Source: Gaeumannomyces sp. JS-464
Lineage: Eukaryota; Ascomycota; Sordariomycetes; Magnaporthales; Magnaporthaceae
DNA: 64,000 bases
Assembly: GCA_002197995.1 (NCBI GenBank)
Contig: NGZR01000008.1
Location: forward strand, 62,001 to 126,000
Direction of reading: 5' to 3'
The translations under genes and the position numbers were made by a program. Under the pieces are notes generated by a model. It was not told the origin of the DNA. It made no database searches and worked only from the letters and a program-made list of their open reading frames with translations. Positions within the stretch are counted from its first letter, which is position 1. Every line of letters begins with the position of its first letter. Below are positions 1 to 11,175 of this stretch, one piece after another.

Positions 1-1300
1 CTTCATCAGCAGCGGCACGTACGGGCGCGTGTACAAGGCGCTCGGGCGGCAGGGCCAGGCGGGCGAGTTCGCCATCAAGAAGTTCAAGCCCGACAAGGAG
101 GGCGAGCAGGTGTCGTACACAGGCATCTCTCAATCGGCGGTGCGCGAGATGGCACTCTGCTCGGAGCTGAGCCACCAGAACGTGATCCGGCTCGTCGAGA
201 TCATCCTCGAGGACAAGTGCATCTTCATGGTGTTTGAGTACGCCGAGCACGACCTGCTGCAGATCATCCACCACCACACGCAGCAGCCAAAGCACCCGAT
301 CCCGCCCCAGACCATCAAGAGCATCATGTTCCAGCTGCTCAACGGCTGCCAGTACCTGCACACCAACTGGGTCCTGCACCGCGACCTCAAGCCCGCCAAC
401 ATCATGGTCACGTCGGCGGGCGAGGTCAAGATCGGCGACCTAGGCCTGGCCCGGCTGTTCTGGAAGCCGCTGCGCTGCCTATATGACGGCGATAAGGTCG
501 TCGTCACCATCTGGTACCGCGCGCCTGAGCTGCTGCTGGGGTCCAAGCACTACACGCCCGCCGTCGACATGTGGGCCGTCGGCTGCATCTTTGCCGAGCT
601 GCTCTCGCTGCGGCCCATCTTCAAGGGCGAGGAGGCCAAGATGGACGCCGGCAAGAAGACGATGCCCTTTCAGCGCAACCAGATGCAAAAGATTGTCGAC
701 ATTGTCGGCCTCCCCACTAAGGAGCGCTGGCCGCTGCTGCCCAACCTGCCCGACTACCAGCACCTCTCGAGCCTCCAGCAGCCGCTGCCCGGTGGCGGCG
801 GCGGCCACGGCCACGGCCACGGCCACCACGGCCACCACCAGAGTCACTACGGCGGCAGCGGGTCTCGCGGCGGCAACCCGGGCGCGTCGTCGTCATCGTC
901 GTCGTCTTCGTCGTCCTCGTCGGTGGCGGGCCACTCGAACCTGGACAAGTGGTACTACCACACCATCTCGCAAGGCCAGACGTCGGGGCCGATGCAGCAC
1001 CCCCCGCCGGGTAGCCCGGCGTCGCTGGGCGTCGAGGGCTACCGGCTGCTGGCGGGCCTGCTCGAGTACGACCCGGAGCGGCGGCTGACGGCGGCGGCGG
1101 CGCTGCAGCACCCCTTCTTCTCGACCGGCAGCGACCGGCCAAGCAACAACTGCTTCGAGGGCTGCAAGGCCGAGTACCCGCACCGCCGCGTCAGCCAGGA
1201 CGACAACGACATCCGCACCGGCAGCCTTCCCGGGACCAAGCGCAGCGGCCTGCCCGACGACTCGCTCGTGCGGCCCGGGAAGCGCGTCAAGGAGAATTAG
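1..1300 (+). CDS. ssn3: Mediator kinase CDK8/SSN3, 5' end missing
   Basis: Cyclin-dependent kinase of the Mediator CDK8 module, which works with cyclin C in the nucleus to phosphorylate RNA polymerase II CTD and transcription factors. The window opens inside the glycine-rich loop (ISSGTYGRV, read from base 2), so the N-terminus lies upstream. Visible in order: catalytic Lys in FAIKKF (visible residue about 26), the cyclin-facing helix [14 protein letters not shown], the catalytic loop [10 protein letters not shown], a DLG instead of DFG metal motif (CDK8 proteins also deviate here, with DMG in animals), and [11 protein letters not shown] Gly/His-rich stretch (about bases 790-860) and a poly-Ser run (about 885-925) are inserted in the C-lobe between the PNLPDY segment and the final helices; low-complexity inserts here look lineage-specific. 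The stop is TAG at 1298-1300. No intron is needed in the visible part. Family assignment is firm. Confidence 0.95.
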   Translation, partial: FISSGTYGRVYKALGRQGQAGEFAIKKFKPDKEGEQVSYTGISQSAVREMALCSELSHQNVIRLVEIILEDKCIFMVFEYAEHDLLQIIHHHTQQPKHPIPPQTIKSIMFQLLNGCQYLHTNWVLHRDLKPANIMVTSAGEVKIGDLGLARLFWKPLRCLYDGDKVVVTIWYRAPELLLGSKHYTPAVDMWAVGCIFAELLSLRPIFKGEEAKMDAGKKTMPFQRNQMQKIVDIVGLPTKERWPLLPNLPDYQHLSSLQQPLPGGGGGHGHGHGHHGHHQSHYGGSGSRGGNPGASSSSSSSSSSSSVAGHSNLDKWYYHTISQGQTSGPMQHPPPGSPASLGVEGYRLLAGLLEYDPERRLTAAAALQHPFFSTGSDRPSNNCFEGCKAEYPHRRVSQDDNDIRTGSLPGTKRSGLPDDSLVRPGKRVKEN

Positions 1301-2767
1301 GGGGAATGCTCTGTTGTTCAACCCATACGAGGCTGTTACCGAAGCAAGCGTCCTTGAATCCTGTGGGGTTATGTTTTTGTTTAGTTGACGTAGCGTGTCG
1401 TGTAGTCCGTCGTCGTACGAGCTGCACTTTCTTTTATCCAGGGGCCAGCCTCTCGTGGCGTTCTTCCTGGGGCAAACCCGGGTTACTACGGCGTTTGGAG
1501 TTGTCTGGGTACAAGAGTTGGGACCCCAATATTATTTTCTTGTTATTTTACATCTAAGCACACATGTCGATCGGGCCAGACATCTTGCCCTAGTCGGATG
1601 GCTACGCACCCCCTCCTTGAGCACTGTTATTGTTCATATTAGGTCATGTCTAGTATTCCCGCGGTGGATCAGGGGAACAGCACCGAATGCCACTCTGCGA
1701 CCAACGGGGAATACAGGAAATCATGCATCAACAACTGTTTCCCACACCCTCACTCGCTCAAAGCCCATCAGGCGACTATCCGCCTGAAAACTGTTGCCTG
1801 CAGCATAGGGAAACAAAAAGGATGTAGAGCCATGGTATTCTTTTCTTCGCTGGGGCCTAGAAAAAAAAAAGAAGAAAAAAGGGACAAAGCACGCAACTAC
1901 TCAAGCAACCATCATCCCCACACTTTCTCCTCCGTCTCCTTCCACAGCCACAACATCCACGGACCCAAAAAGCACACAAACTAGTGAAATCTGTCTTTGC
2001 TTTTCTTGTTTTCGTCCTCAACCCTCTTGCCTTCTCAATGTAAACAGGGAAAACGAGCATGGGTATCCTCCATCCGAGAGTGAAAAAAGAAAACAGTGCA
2101 AAATCGACCAAGCCACGGGAGAAAGAGAATCAAAACAAAGCAAGGCATGGATTAAAATGCAAGTAAGAGCAAGGATGGGGATAAGACGGCTAGGGCTGAC
2201 CCGAAAACAGAAAACCCCAAGGCCGGGATAGAAGAGAAGCGAGCGTGAACTCGTGTAAGCATGTTCATACAGGTTAACCACAACAACAGCAGCCAACCCG
2301 CCGCTAAGGCCCGTAAGCCGCAAAGGAGAAGACGAGGACGGGTGGGGCACAAATCAGGACAAGCAACGACTGGCTGCCTCTCCACGCTCGCCAAAGTACC
2401 GGCCTGGCAGCCAGGAGCAAGTAGCAAGCCCCCTAGCTGCGGTGCAGTGCTGCACGCAAACACCCCGAGCCCCATCCATCCGATTAGACAGGCCATCGTG
2501 CGGCTTGCGCAAGAGGAGCTTTGTGGCCAATGTATGAGGGCAGAGGGCGGTTTCGTGCGATTGGGTCGAGTCTGGCGAGCTACTGATGACCGAGTGGCAG
2601 TATCGAGTGTCGACATGTACGATCTGGGGGAGGGGTTGGGCGGCACCCAGGTGTGCATGCATGCGGTGCGGAACGCCGTCGTCATCGGGTCATCGGTGTG
2701 TGACAGCAGACAAGAATGGGCCGGTCGGGGCGGGCGCGGGCGTGGAGTTGGCGGGCGAGGGCGGCGT
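1301..2767. other. Intergenic, convergent 3' ends
   Basis: Lies between the convergent ends of the CDK8 kinase and the ARF6-type gene. It holds the two 3' UTRs and A-rich stretches (around 1860-1885). No coding or RNA gene recognised. Confidence 0.6.
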
Positions 2768-3484
2768 TTACTTCTTGGCCGGCGCCGGGGGAGCCTTGAC
2801 GTTGTTGGACAGCCAGGCCAGGCCCTCGAGCAGGCCCTCGCCGGTCGTGGCACAGCTGGGCACCACATACCAGATCTTGTCCTTAAGCTTGGAGAGCTGG
2901 AGGGCCTCGGTGACCTCTTGTGGCTTCATTGCTGGAGAGGGGGGGAAGGGCAGGGGTCAGCTGGTTTGGTCTGGGGGTTTCATGCCTGTCACCCTGGTGT
3001 GCTGGATCGACCTACCGTCCTCAACGTCCTGCTTGTTCGCAAACACCAGCAGCAGACTGTCCTTCATCTCCCGGTCGTTGATGATGCGGTGCAGCTCCTG
3101 CCTGGCCTCGTCCATACGCTTCCGGTCCGATGAATCGATGACAAAGATCAAGCCCTGGGTTCCTATTATTCGCAACGGTTAACAATCAGCATCAAGTCTT
3201 TCGAGTCGCGCGGGGTGAGGACAGCTAGACGCACCGCTGAAGTAGTGCCTCCAGAGAGGGCGGATCTTGTCCTGGCCGCCGACGTCCCAGACGTTGAACT
3301 TGACGTTCTTGTACGTGACCGTCTCAACGTTGAAGCCGACAGTGGGGATGGTGGTGACGTCTTGGCCTAGCTTGAGCTTGTACAGGATGGTGGTCTTGCC
3401 GGCGGCGTCGAGTCCCAGCATCAGCAGCCTCATCTCCTTGGATCCGAAGATCTTGCCCATCATCTTGGAGAGCTGGCCACCCAT
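2768..3484 (-). CDS. arf6: ARF6-type (ArfB) small GTPase
   Basis: Myristoylated ARF-family GTPase acting in endocytic/plasma-membrane traffic and polarity. Three exons on the minus strand: 3484-3235, 3162-3016 and 2931-2768, joined by GTGCGT and GTAGGT donors and AG acceptors, giving 186 residues. Gly2 follows Met1 (myristoylation site). The P-loop is GLDAAGKT (residues 24-31), switch 2 is [10 protein letters not shown], and the guanine-specificity motif is NKQD. The wording of the core ([65 protein letters not shown]) matches ARF6 more closely than ARF1, hence the ArfB call. The protein ends in APPAPAKK, a few residues longer than animal ARF6. All three exons are intact and in frame. Confidence 0.93.
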
Positions 3485-4965
3485 GATTGCGGCGGCGGAC
3501 TAGCCCGCTGTGGTTGTTTCGCTGTGCTTGTCGCGGGACGAGAGAGTTGGCGAGGTGATGACGCGTTGGTCGTCGCTGTCCGACCCTGTTGTCCTTGCTC
3601 AGCCGTCGGGGCGTCGCTCGAGAGGATCGGTCTGCGGCTGGGTGAGCTGGGCAAAAGCCGGTGGCGCTCGTTCTCGAAAACAACCGGGGAGGAGTGGCGG
3701 GTGGGCAGGCTCGGGGGTTGGTCGCTGTCGGAGGCGGGACGACGAGCCAAACGAGTCGCAGAAAGGAGGACGCGGTCGGTCGACGGCAGATCTAGGGACC
3801 AGACTGGACTGGGTGTGGGGGCAGGGCGAGGTGGGGAGGAGATAGGGGCTTGGTAGGCGGCAGGTCAGCAGTTGTCGCGAGGAAGGCAAGTTAGTCGGTC
3901 TGGCCCCGGGGTAGGTTGGGTCGGGCTGGGTTCGCCTGGCGCAGAGGCACGATTTATCTGGATTTTTTTCTGGGGCTCGCTTGGGTCGTGCGGAAGCAGG
4001 GGCGACGAAGCCAGCGGCTGGCTCTGGAGGAATGGGTGCAACCACGGAAAACACGAGGAGCTTGTCGTCGCAGCTTACCGTGAATAAAAACCCACGTGGC
4101 CGGGTACTTGATTTCTTCTGTCCTGTTGTGTTCTATTTTGTTTTGTCTCGATGGGCGAATCGCCAGCCGAGAGCAGTGTTTGGTGCTGTGCTCGGAGCTC
4201 AGTCGAGTGCTTGTGCTTGTGCCTTGGCTGCCCGCCCCAATGCTCAATGGCGAGTGGCTGGCCGTGTCTGGAACTGCCGCGTGCACGGGCAGCACATTGG
4301 GACATTGAGCTCCCACGCTCAGCACCACCTTCAGCGCCGCAGCAGCCTGGGCGCACGCTCTGTTGCCTGACCCCTGACCTCAACAGAGAAGCGCCTGGGG
4401 GTGGGCCTCGTTCCTGAGCAACCGCACCCGGCATCGTGGTCCTTCCCCACCAGCGGAAAATGCGCCGAATTGAAGTGTTGGAGGCCCCCAAAAACCCAGC
4501 CAAAGCTCAAGCTTACATAAAACCACACGAGCCTCAAAAAGGCCCGATGATGGGATTCACAAAAATGGTCCTCTCTCTGGATCCCCGACATCTGCAGATT
4601 ACAAGGTAGCTGCTGCAATCTCCTGCGACCTGCGACCCGGGGCTGTGCAATGGAACCTTTTCGGCAGCCAGGCCGAGCACAGACGGGATCTTGCGTGTCT
4701 ACACAGGAAAATCTGCACAGGTTTGCTGGCCAGGCGGGTGTCATCAAAATCGAAGAGAGAGAAGAATCACAAAAAGAAGGGACCTGCCCCTGCGTCGGGA
4801 TAAATTTGCTGCTGCCGACAGGCTCCACACACCCACCGTCCGCCATAGCCCTCTGCGAACCCCTTGCGTCGCCGTCATTTCTCTTGCCTGTCCAGTCGTC
4901 GTCGATGGACGTCTTACCCACTGCCACACAACAGACGCATGCACCAATTCGTTTCGATTCGCCTC

Positions 4966-5000
<35 letters not shown>

Positions 5001-5296
5001 ACTGCCAGCTCGTCTGATTACCCGGCCGACCCGTCGCATGTCTCGGCAATCTCCTTGGTCCGAATGCTAGAGACGAGTGCCTGCCAAGCCTATCGCCCTC
5101 ATTTACTACCGAGCACAGTTTCCTCCCAAGGAGCCGGCGAGATTGACATGGACATCGACATGTCACCGACGCGTCACAGCAGGTCGCAGCAGCCACGGCA
5201 GACAGACAGGATGAAACCTCAAACCCGCAGCTGATGCCCACCCCTTGTCATGTCATTTTAGATAGCACTAGACCGCCGGAGCCAACTGGCCTCCCT
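3485..5296. other. Intergenic (ARF6 upstream, PMI downstream)
   Basis: Promoter and 5' leader of the ARF6-type gene and the 3' side of the isomerase gene. Contains a 32-base A run at 4968-4999. No further gene seen. Confidence 0.55.
4968..4999. repeat. Poly-A tract, 32 bases
   Basis: Uninterrupted A run in noncoding DNA, read directly. Confidence 0.95.
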
Positions 5297-6727
5297 TCAC
5301 AGCAAGGCGCCGCCGTTGCTGTGGTCCTCAACCTCGCAAAAGGCCTTGAAGAACACGAGCTCCTCGCCCTCGCCCAGCCCCTCGGCCTCGATCACGCACT
5401 CGGCCGTCGCGCCCACAAAGTACACCAGCCCTCCTTGAGCTCCTGCACCGTCGGCCCGACCGAGATCTTGCCGCTGCCCTTTGTGCAGATGACGATGCTG
5501 GGTCCGTCGATGGGGTCGAACGTGGCCTTGGCTCCCTCGGCCTTGAGCGACCCGCCAACCACGCTGAACTCCTCGATAGGCGGGTCGTACAGAAGCGCAT
5601 GTGACCCGGAGCTGTAGGCGGCCTGGTTGAGCGTTGCGAATGGGTAGTCCCGCGGCTGCATCTTCTGCTCGTCGATAGGCGCATACCCGTACGTGAGCAT
5701 GTCCACCAGCGTGGGCACGTCCTTGAACTTGGGGGTGAATCCAGCCCGCACCACGTTGTCCGACGCCGCCATGCACTCCATGATGTCACCCGACACGTAC
5801 GCATGGATGTCGTCGGCCTGCAGGAACAGCGCCTCGCCCGGCTCCAGCGTCACAAAGTTGCAGAAGAACAGCACAAACAGGCCGTAGTCGGCTCCGAACT
5901 GTCCATGCAGCCGCCCCACCAGCTCCGACAGCGTCTTGCCGGGCGTTGAAGCCACCCCCTTGCCGGCGAACTCGGCACCTTCGGCCGTCGCAGCGGCCAC
6001 CAGCTTCTCGGTCGCCGTCCCGAGCGCCGACTCAGAGGCCGACATGAGGGCGTTGAAGGCCTCGCGCAGCGCCTTCTTCTTGGCGGCCTCGTTGGTGCCC
6101 TCGTCCTTCGCGGCGGCCGTGAACTGCGCGGCCTTGTCCTCGCCCACCAGCTCCCGGAGGGCGGGGACGGCGTCGAGGAAGTGGGCGATCTCGTCGAGCG
6201 GGCGGAAGCCGCAGAGGCCCTCGAAAGGGGTGATGGCGATGGCCATCTCGGGCTTGTGGTTGTCATCGGGGTAGTTCTTGGGGTCGCGGGCGTGCAGCTT
6301 CTCGGCGAGCTTCTTGTTGGGGTGCGCCTGGATGGACAGGGCCTTGTTGATGGAGAGCACCTTGAAGAGGAAGGGCAGCTTGCGGCCGAACTTGGCGGCC
6401 ACGGAGGGTGACAGGAAGGCCTGATTCTCCTCGACGAGCTCGAGCAGGGTGCGGCCGGTAGACACGTCCTTGGACGGGTTGGAGGGGTGCGTTCCCATCC
6501 ATAGCTGGAGAGGCGAAGGCGCCGCGGCGCAGGGTCAGCAACTGGGAGGGAGGACCTGTCTCTAGTGGCAGATGCTCTCGCACCTCTGCGTAGGGCTTGT
6601 CGTCCTGGATGCTAAAGTCGGCGGCGGCGGTTGCGGCAGCGAACTTTGCGGCGGCCGACTCGGAGCCCTTCTTTCCCCAGTCGTACGAGTTGACTCCGCA
6701 CTGGAGTCTGACTAGAGGGACCCGCAT
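5297..6727 (-). CDS. PMI40: Mannose-6-phosphate isomerase, with apparent 1-bp frameshift
   Basis: Type I phosphomannose isomerase, a zinc enzyme converting fructose-6-P and mannose-6-P, which supplies GDP-mannose for cell wall and glycoprotein synthesis in the cytosol. Exon 1 is 6727-6584 (starts [20 protein letters not shown]); exon 2 begins at 6504 ([12 protein letters not shown]) after a GTGCGA..CAG intron. Zinc ligands are visible: IQAHPNKK (Gln107/His109), the Glu of [10 protein letters not shown], and the His of [20 protein letters not shown]. The frame breaks after [11 protein letters not shown]: the family continuation [15 protein letters not shown] follows in the next frame with no room for an intron. 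The break is at a three-base C run (5429-5431, G on the coding strand); one more G restores a roughly 450-residue protein stopping at 5297-5299. The conserved residues are intact, so sequencing error is more likely than gene death. It is divergently arranged with the SGF29 gene. Confidence 0.93.
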
Positions 6728-7847
6728 TGTGGCAGTGTGTTTGCAGGAGAGTCGATAAAGGCAGGCCGTTGTGCGTTGCAGAGGTCGGACGGTTCTGGCC
6801 AGGAGGCGTCCGTCGCTTGGGTGTGGCCTGAAGGCGGTGGGTTTTTGGTTTTTGACGTCAGTGAATCTGCCACACCCCGTTCCTGGGCAATTGGGCGAGA
6901 GCCGTCGACAGCATTGACAAGCAGCACCCGATGCAGAGGGGCACCTCAGCACGAATTGAGGAGCGGGGCAGACAGCGGCTGTTTCGTTCTGTGGGACAGT
7001 GTGTGTTGGGCATGCACTGTAAGCCGCACGTTTGACCGCCTGCCCTCTTGGGTCTGGTGGTTTGCCCAGGCGCCCGGGCAGCCCGCAAGCGGCAGGGCAG
7101 CAGAGAGTCCAGCGCGGCCACCCCTGTCAGTGTTCAGCCTCGATTGGTTTTTTCTCCCGAGATGGCCAAGTCAATTACGTGCATGCTGTGTAAAACGCCT
7201 TCGAGCTTGAGTCTATATCTATCGTAAGAGACGTCAAATTCAGGTCGTGCAACTGACGGCACGCAAAATGCAGGCGCAGCTGGCTGGGTGCACATAAAAG
7301 GGCACGGCAAAAAGACACTCGACCTGGTGCCTGCCACCGACTCGCCCACAGATGAGACGGCTCACACCAGGCCTCAACCGTGACAAGACAGACCTGCCTG
7401 CCATCCACATCGGCTGGAGCCACCAGACGCCGGGCTCACGCTTTCCCTCGAGTCCCATCCGCCTGCAGCGTCCAGCTCCACATCGCATTCTCGGCCCGAG
7501 TCGTGAAAGGGGGCCTTGCCTGGTGATCGCCTCGCGCTCCTGACGCAGTCAAGCGATCAATCAATCAATCTCGCGGTCGCGCCTCAAGACTTGCTCCCAA
7601 AACCAGTCCGCCGCCGCCGCCCTCCTCCTTCCTCAACTTTTTCCAGAACTCGCGGTGAGAAATGACTTGTCCTGACCGGCTAAAGCTGTCCTCTGTTGCC
7701 ATCACTGTCATCACCATCATCACCATCGTCACCATCATCACTAGCACCAGCACCAGCACCAGCACCAGCACCAGCACCAGCACCAGCACCACATGACCAT
7801 AACTATCACCACCACCACCACCACTACCAACTGACAGGCGATGCACC
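6728..7847. other. Divergent intergenic region PMI / SGF29
   Basis: Presumed bidirectional promoter of the isomerase and SGF29 genes. It includes CAT/CAC-rich microsatellites from about 7695 to 7835. Confidence 0.55.
7741..7790. repeat. (CACCAG)n hexanucleotide microsatellite
   Basis: Tandem CACCAG/CAGCAC units in the presumed SGF29 leader, next to CATCAC and CACCAC runs on either side. Confidence 0.9.
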
Positions 7848-8120
7848 ATGGCTGACCGGAGGAAGAAACGGCCCGAGGTCGGCAAGATCGAGGACACCCT
7901 CGGCGGCTACTGGAGCACCCCCGGCGCCGGCCGCCAGACCACCAACTCCAAGGACAGCTCCGCGCCGCCCATCGCCCGGCCCTCGCCGCTGCCGAAGAAG
8001 CGAGGCCGCGAGTCCCCATCGCCCGCCCCAGGAGCCAGCCGAGGAGGCGGCGGCGGAGGACGGCCCCGCACCTCTTGTGGAGCAGCAGCAGCAGGTAAGG
8101 ACGAGGGCCGTGCTGCCTGA
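7848..8120 (+). CDS. 90-codon upstream ORF in the SGF29 leader (uncharacterised)
   Basis: Open frame starting in a strong context (caccATGGCT) and reading MADRRKKRPEVGKIEDTLGG..., then Pro/Ser/Arg/Gly-rich sequence to a stop at 8118-8120. It lies 158 bp upstream of the SGF29 start in another frame. A GTAAGG donor-like site at 8095 lies inside it, but none of the AG sites tested before the SGF29 start keeps its frame open into SGF29. It may be an upstream ORF on the SGF29 transcript, a small independent protein, or chance. No homolog recognised. Confidence 0.3.
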   Translation: MADRRKKRPEVGKIEDTLGGYWSTPGAGRQTTNSKDSSAPPIARPSPLPKKRGRESPSPAPGASRGGGGGGRPRTSCGAAAAGKDEGRAA

Positions 8121-8278
8121 GCCGCCCTGCCTAGGCCTCCCTGTCTGGGCCTCCCAGTTCAGGGGGCCGCGACACGAGTTTCGTTCCACGTTGACAGTCG
8201 GCTTCCTCTCTCGCTCGCTGTTGGTCCCGCCCACCCTCTTCCAGACGAAGACACGCCGACCAGCCGCGCGTCGACCCG

Positions 8279-9496
8279 ATGTCGTCGCAGCGCAACCGCA
8301 ACTCGCGCGGCCCCAACCGCAATGGCGGCCAGGGCGAGGAGGTGCAGCTGTGGCAGCAGTCCAAGGATGACATGCGCCAGATTGTCGACATGCTGAACGA
8401 GAGCACCGACAACGTGCGCAGCATCCAGGGCCAGGACTCGTACATGGCCCAGAACCCGGACTCGATGCCGTCGGTCGAGGCCGAGGAGCGCAAGCTCGAG
8501 GAGCTGTTCCGGCGCGGAGTCAAGAACTCGGACTCGCTCGTCGAGCTCATCAAGGCCGCCAAGGAGCGCGTCCAGGTCCTGAGCGCCATCCAGAAGGCTA
8601 AGGAAGAGGCCGAAGGCGGCGACATAGGCTCCAAGGGCGGCAGCTCCCACCACCTGGGCGTCTCGCGCTCCGCTTCGGGTCTGCTGTCGGGGTCCAGCCG
8701 CAACCCCAGCCGCGCCATGCGCGAGCAGCAGCGCGAGCAGGCCCGCGAGGCCCGCGAGTCGTCGTCACTGCGCGACCCAGCCTCGCTCTACGACTTTGAC
8801 GGCGCCGAGTCGCCCGTGCCCTCGCCCCTGGGCAGCCACCACACCACCCGCAAGCTGGGCAACGCCGGCAGCGATCGCTCCGGGAACCGCGACAGCGTTC
8901 CCCCGCGAGGCGGCGACCGCGACACCCCGTCCAAGGCCGATAGCGCCGAGCCCCCCGCCACAGGCTCCTCTTCGGCCGCCGGCTCCGTCTCCGCCGCGCC
9001 TGGAGGGTCCGCCGGAACCCCTTCAGCATCCTCGGCCGCGGCAGCAGCGGCGGCAGCAGCATCGGCCGCGGCGACGCAGCGGTCCAAGGTGGTCTTCAGT
9101 AAGGGCCAGGACGTCGCCTTCAAGCCCAAGCAGACAGCCAGCAGCGACAGCCCAGACTGGTACCTGGGCAAGGTGCAACAGGTGCTGGGCGAGGGCAAGT
9201 CGCGGCGATACAAGGTCAAGGACGAGGACCCCGACCTGCCGCCAGACCAGAGGACAGAGTACCGCACCAGTGCCAGCAACATGATCCCCATCCCCGGCCC
9301 CAGCCAGGAGCTCCCCGACCTGGACAAGGGCAAGACGGTCCTCGCCCTGTATCCAGACAGCACCACCTTCTACAAGGCCGAGGTCATGGGCACCGACGCC
9401 GCCACGAGCAAGGTTAATCTCCGCTTCGAGGGCGAAGAGACGTCGGGCACGCTCCAACTTGTTGAGAGACGCTTTGTGGTCGAGTACCGCAGCTGA
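8279..9496 (+). CDS. SGF29: SAGA-associated factor SGF29 homolog
   Basis: Subunit of the SAGA histone acetyltransferase complex that reads H3K4 methylation and tethers SAGA to promoters. 405 residues, single exon. The N-terminal half has charged helices (EEVQLWQQSKDDMRQIVDML, EAEERKLEELFRRG) that are probably coiled-coil, followed by a Ser/Pro/Ala-rich linker with an alanine run (around residue 255). The C-terminal 150 residues form the tandem Tudor domain: VVFSKGQDVAFKPKQ, DWYLGKVQQVLGEGKSRRYKVKDEDPD, TVLALYPDSTTFYKAEV, VNLRFEGEE, VERRFVVEYRS at the very end, as in the family. The ATG at 8279 is the first in frame. A 90-codon ORF lies just upstream. Confidence 0.88.
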   Translation: MSSQRNRNSRGPNRNGGQGEEVQLWQQSKDDMRQIVDMLNESTDNVRSIQGQDSYMAQNPDSMPSVEAEERKLEELFRRGVKNSDSLVELIKAAKERVQVLSAIQKAKEEAEGGDIGSKGGSSHHLGVSRSASGLLSGSSRNPSRAMREQQREQAREARESSSLRDPASLYDFDGAESPVPSPLGSHHTTRKLGNAGSDRSGNRDSVPPRGGDRDTPSKADSAEPPATGSSSAAGSVSAAPGGSAGTPSASSAAAAAAAAASAAATQRSKVVFSKGQDVAFKPKQTASSDSPDWYLGKVQQVLGEGKSRRYKVKDEDPDLPPDQRTEYRTSASNMIPIPGPSQELPDLDKGKTVLALYPDSTTFYKAEVMGTDAATSKVNLRFEGEETSGTLQLVERRFVVEYRS

Positions 9497-11175
9497 GAGC
9501 AGCCCACCCTGGTCCTGGCCTCTTTCCACACACACCCACACACCCGCCTCGACGAACATGTCTTGAAAAGACCTTATCAGACGCCATTGACCATTGTTTT
9601 TCTAGCTCGGCCTCTTTCCTGTTGCTTGACTGGCCCTCTTGGTCTACGCACAATGCTGGCGCGCATCCGACTTGGACAAGCCAGCCAGCGAAAGTGCCAT
9701 TGTGTTGGTTCTCAACCTGAAGTCTAGCTGAATGTAGCCACGCAAAATACCCCTTATACTGGAGTCTAGGGATGTTCGGTGTCTTGTTGTTTTTATTTTC
9801 TTGGGTTTAGTCGATGGCATGCGATTCTCGGCAAAACACCAGAACTGGTATCAAGCGTATATAGGGTATAGACCAAATTCGGTATCCCAGCCCACGGCCG
9901 TTCTCCGATCATATGGTTTTGGGGTTCTTTCTTCTAAGGTTTCGGTGACAATACCTAGGTACTTATCATGTCGTGTTCCTTGTCTCCTTTCACCAAACAA
10001 AATGCCTCGGCTGGCGCAGGAGCTTCTACACCAAGAAGCCAGCCGCCCTAGGTACCGTAAGTAGTAGCCTGCATGACGACGCCAACCAATCACTGTCATG
10101 CCTCCGGTCCGATGCCAGCAAATGCAGATATTTCCCAATCGCATGTCCATGGATTACCCCTGGCGGATCTGGATCATGCAGATGAATCTGACTTGGACAA
10201 CTTGACCTTCCTGCCCCGCCATTTTTGCGTTTCTCGACGATAGCCGCTCTTCCCACGAAAAAAAAAAAAAAAAAAAAAACAGGCAGTAGATCTTCAGATC
10301 TGTCTGCCCTGCCGAGTGAGGGGCAGTCGTGCATCATTCTAGCTGTGCATCGGCTCGCCCGATTTGCCGCCCTTTTTCTCCCTCACACGGCTTCAAACTG
10401 CCTATATTATCATTCTTGTAGGTATCTGAATGTTTATTTATTCCCCTTTGTCTCTACTAGCGAGCAGCTATAATCGAGTCACCCAGAGCAACGTCGTAGG
10501 CATGATGTTTTCTACCTCGGCGTGGAGCGCAGACCGAGCAGGTGATGGGTAGAATCCTGCATGCTGCTCCCGGCGGGCACGGGTGGGCTGCCTTTCCCGG
10601 CCCTCCGTTGTTGCGTGGCCGGCCAACCACATGCCGTCCATGTTGGCGACGCTTTCCTGAAAGGCTTTTCTGGCGGCTACGGCGCGAGCGAGGAATAGAG
10701 AGATAGAAAAAAAAACAACGGTAACATAAGGTCTGGCACAATGCCTGCCCGCCAGCTGTCGCCTCTACGAATGCGCCCACCGAGCACACAGCCCGGGATC
10801 GAGGCATCCTTTCTTGGCATAGGCCGGTCGTCCAGTGATATCATCACCCATCTGTCCCTCTTTTGGGTCCGCTGCATCCAGCTTGATCTGTGACGGGAGG
10901 CGTGCCGGTGAAGCGCCTGGTGCGGCGGTTATGACACATAGGTTTGGTATAAAAACATGGTGAACGTATTCTTATGTGCAGCCTATCTACTTTCCAGGAT
11001 CACATCCTTTGCCTAATCTTACTTGACATTTGATCCAAGGCACAATAAACCTCAGACTTCTCGTTGGGATACCAAGGACACAGTTCTCTTGACGTGGCGT
11101 AACCCCAAGGATTAACCACTCCCTAACCCTTACTTCCGCCCGGGGCATCAAGCAGCCCTCCCGAAAGACGCGGCG
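9497..11175. other. Intergenic
   Basis: SGF29 3' region and upstream region of the small secreted-protein gene. Somewhat AT-richer than the surroundings around 9700-10500, with a 22-base A run at 10258-10279. No gene seen. Confidence 0.5.

Noticed and set aside
11100..11135. Telomere-like CCCTAACCCT motif
   Set aside because: Only a single partial repeat in an internal intergenic region; not an interstitial telomere array.
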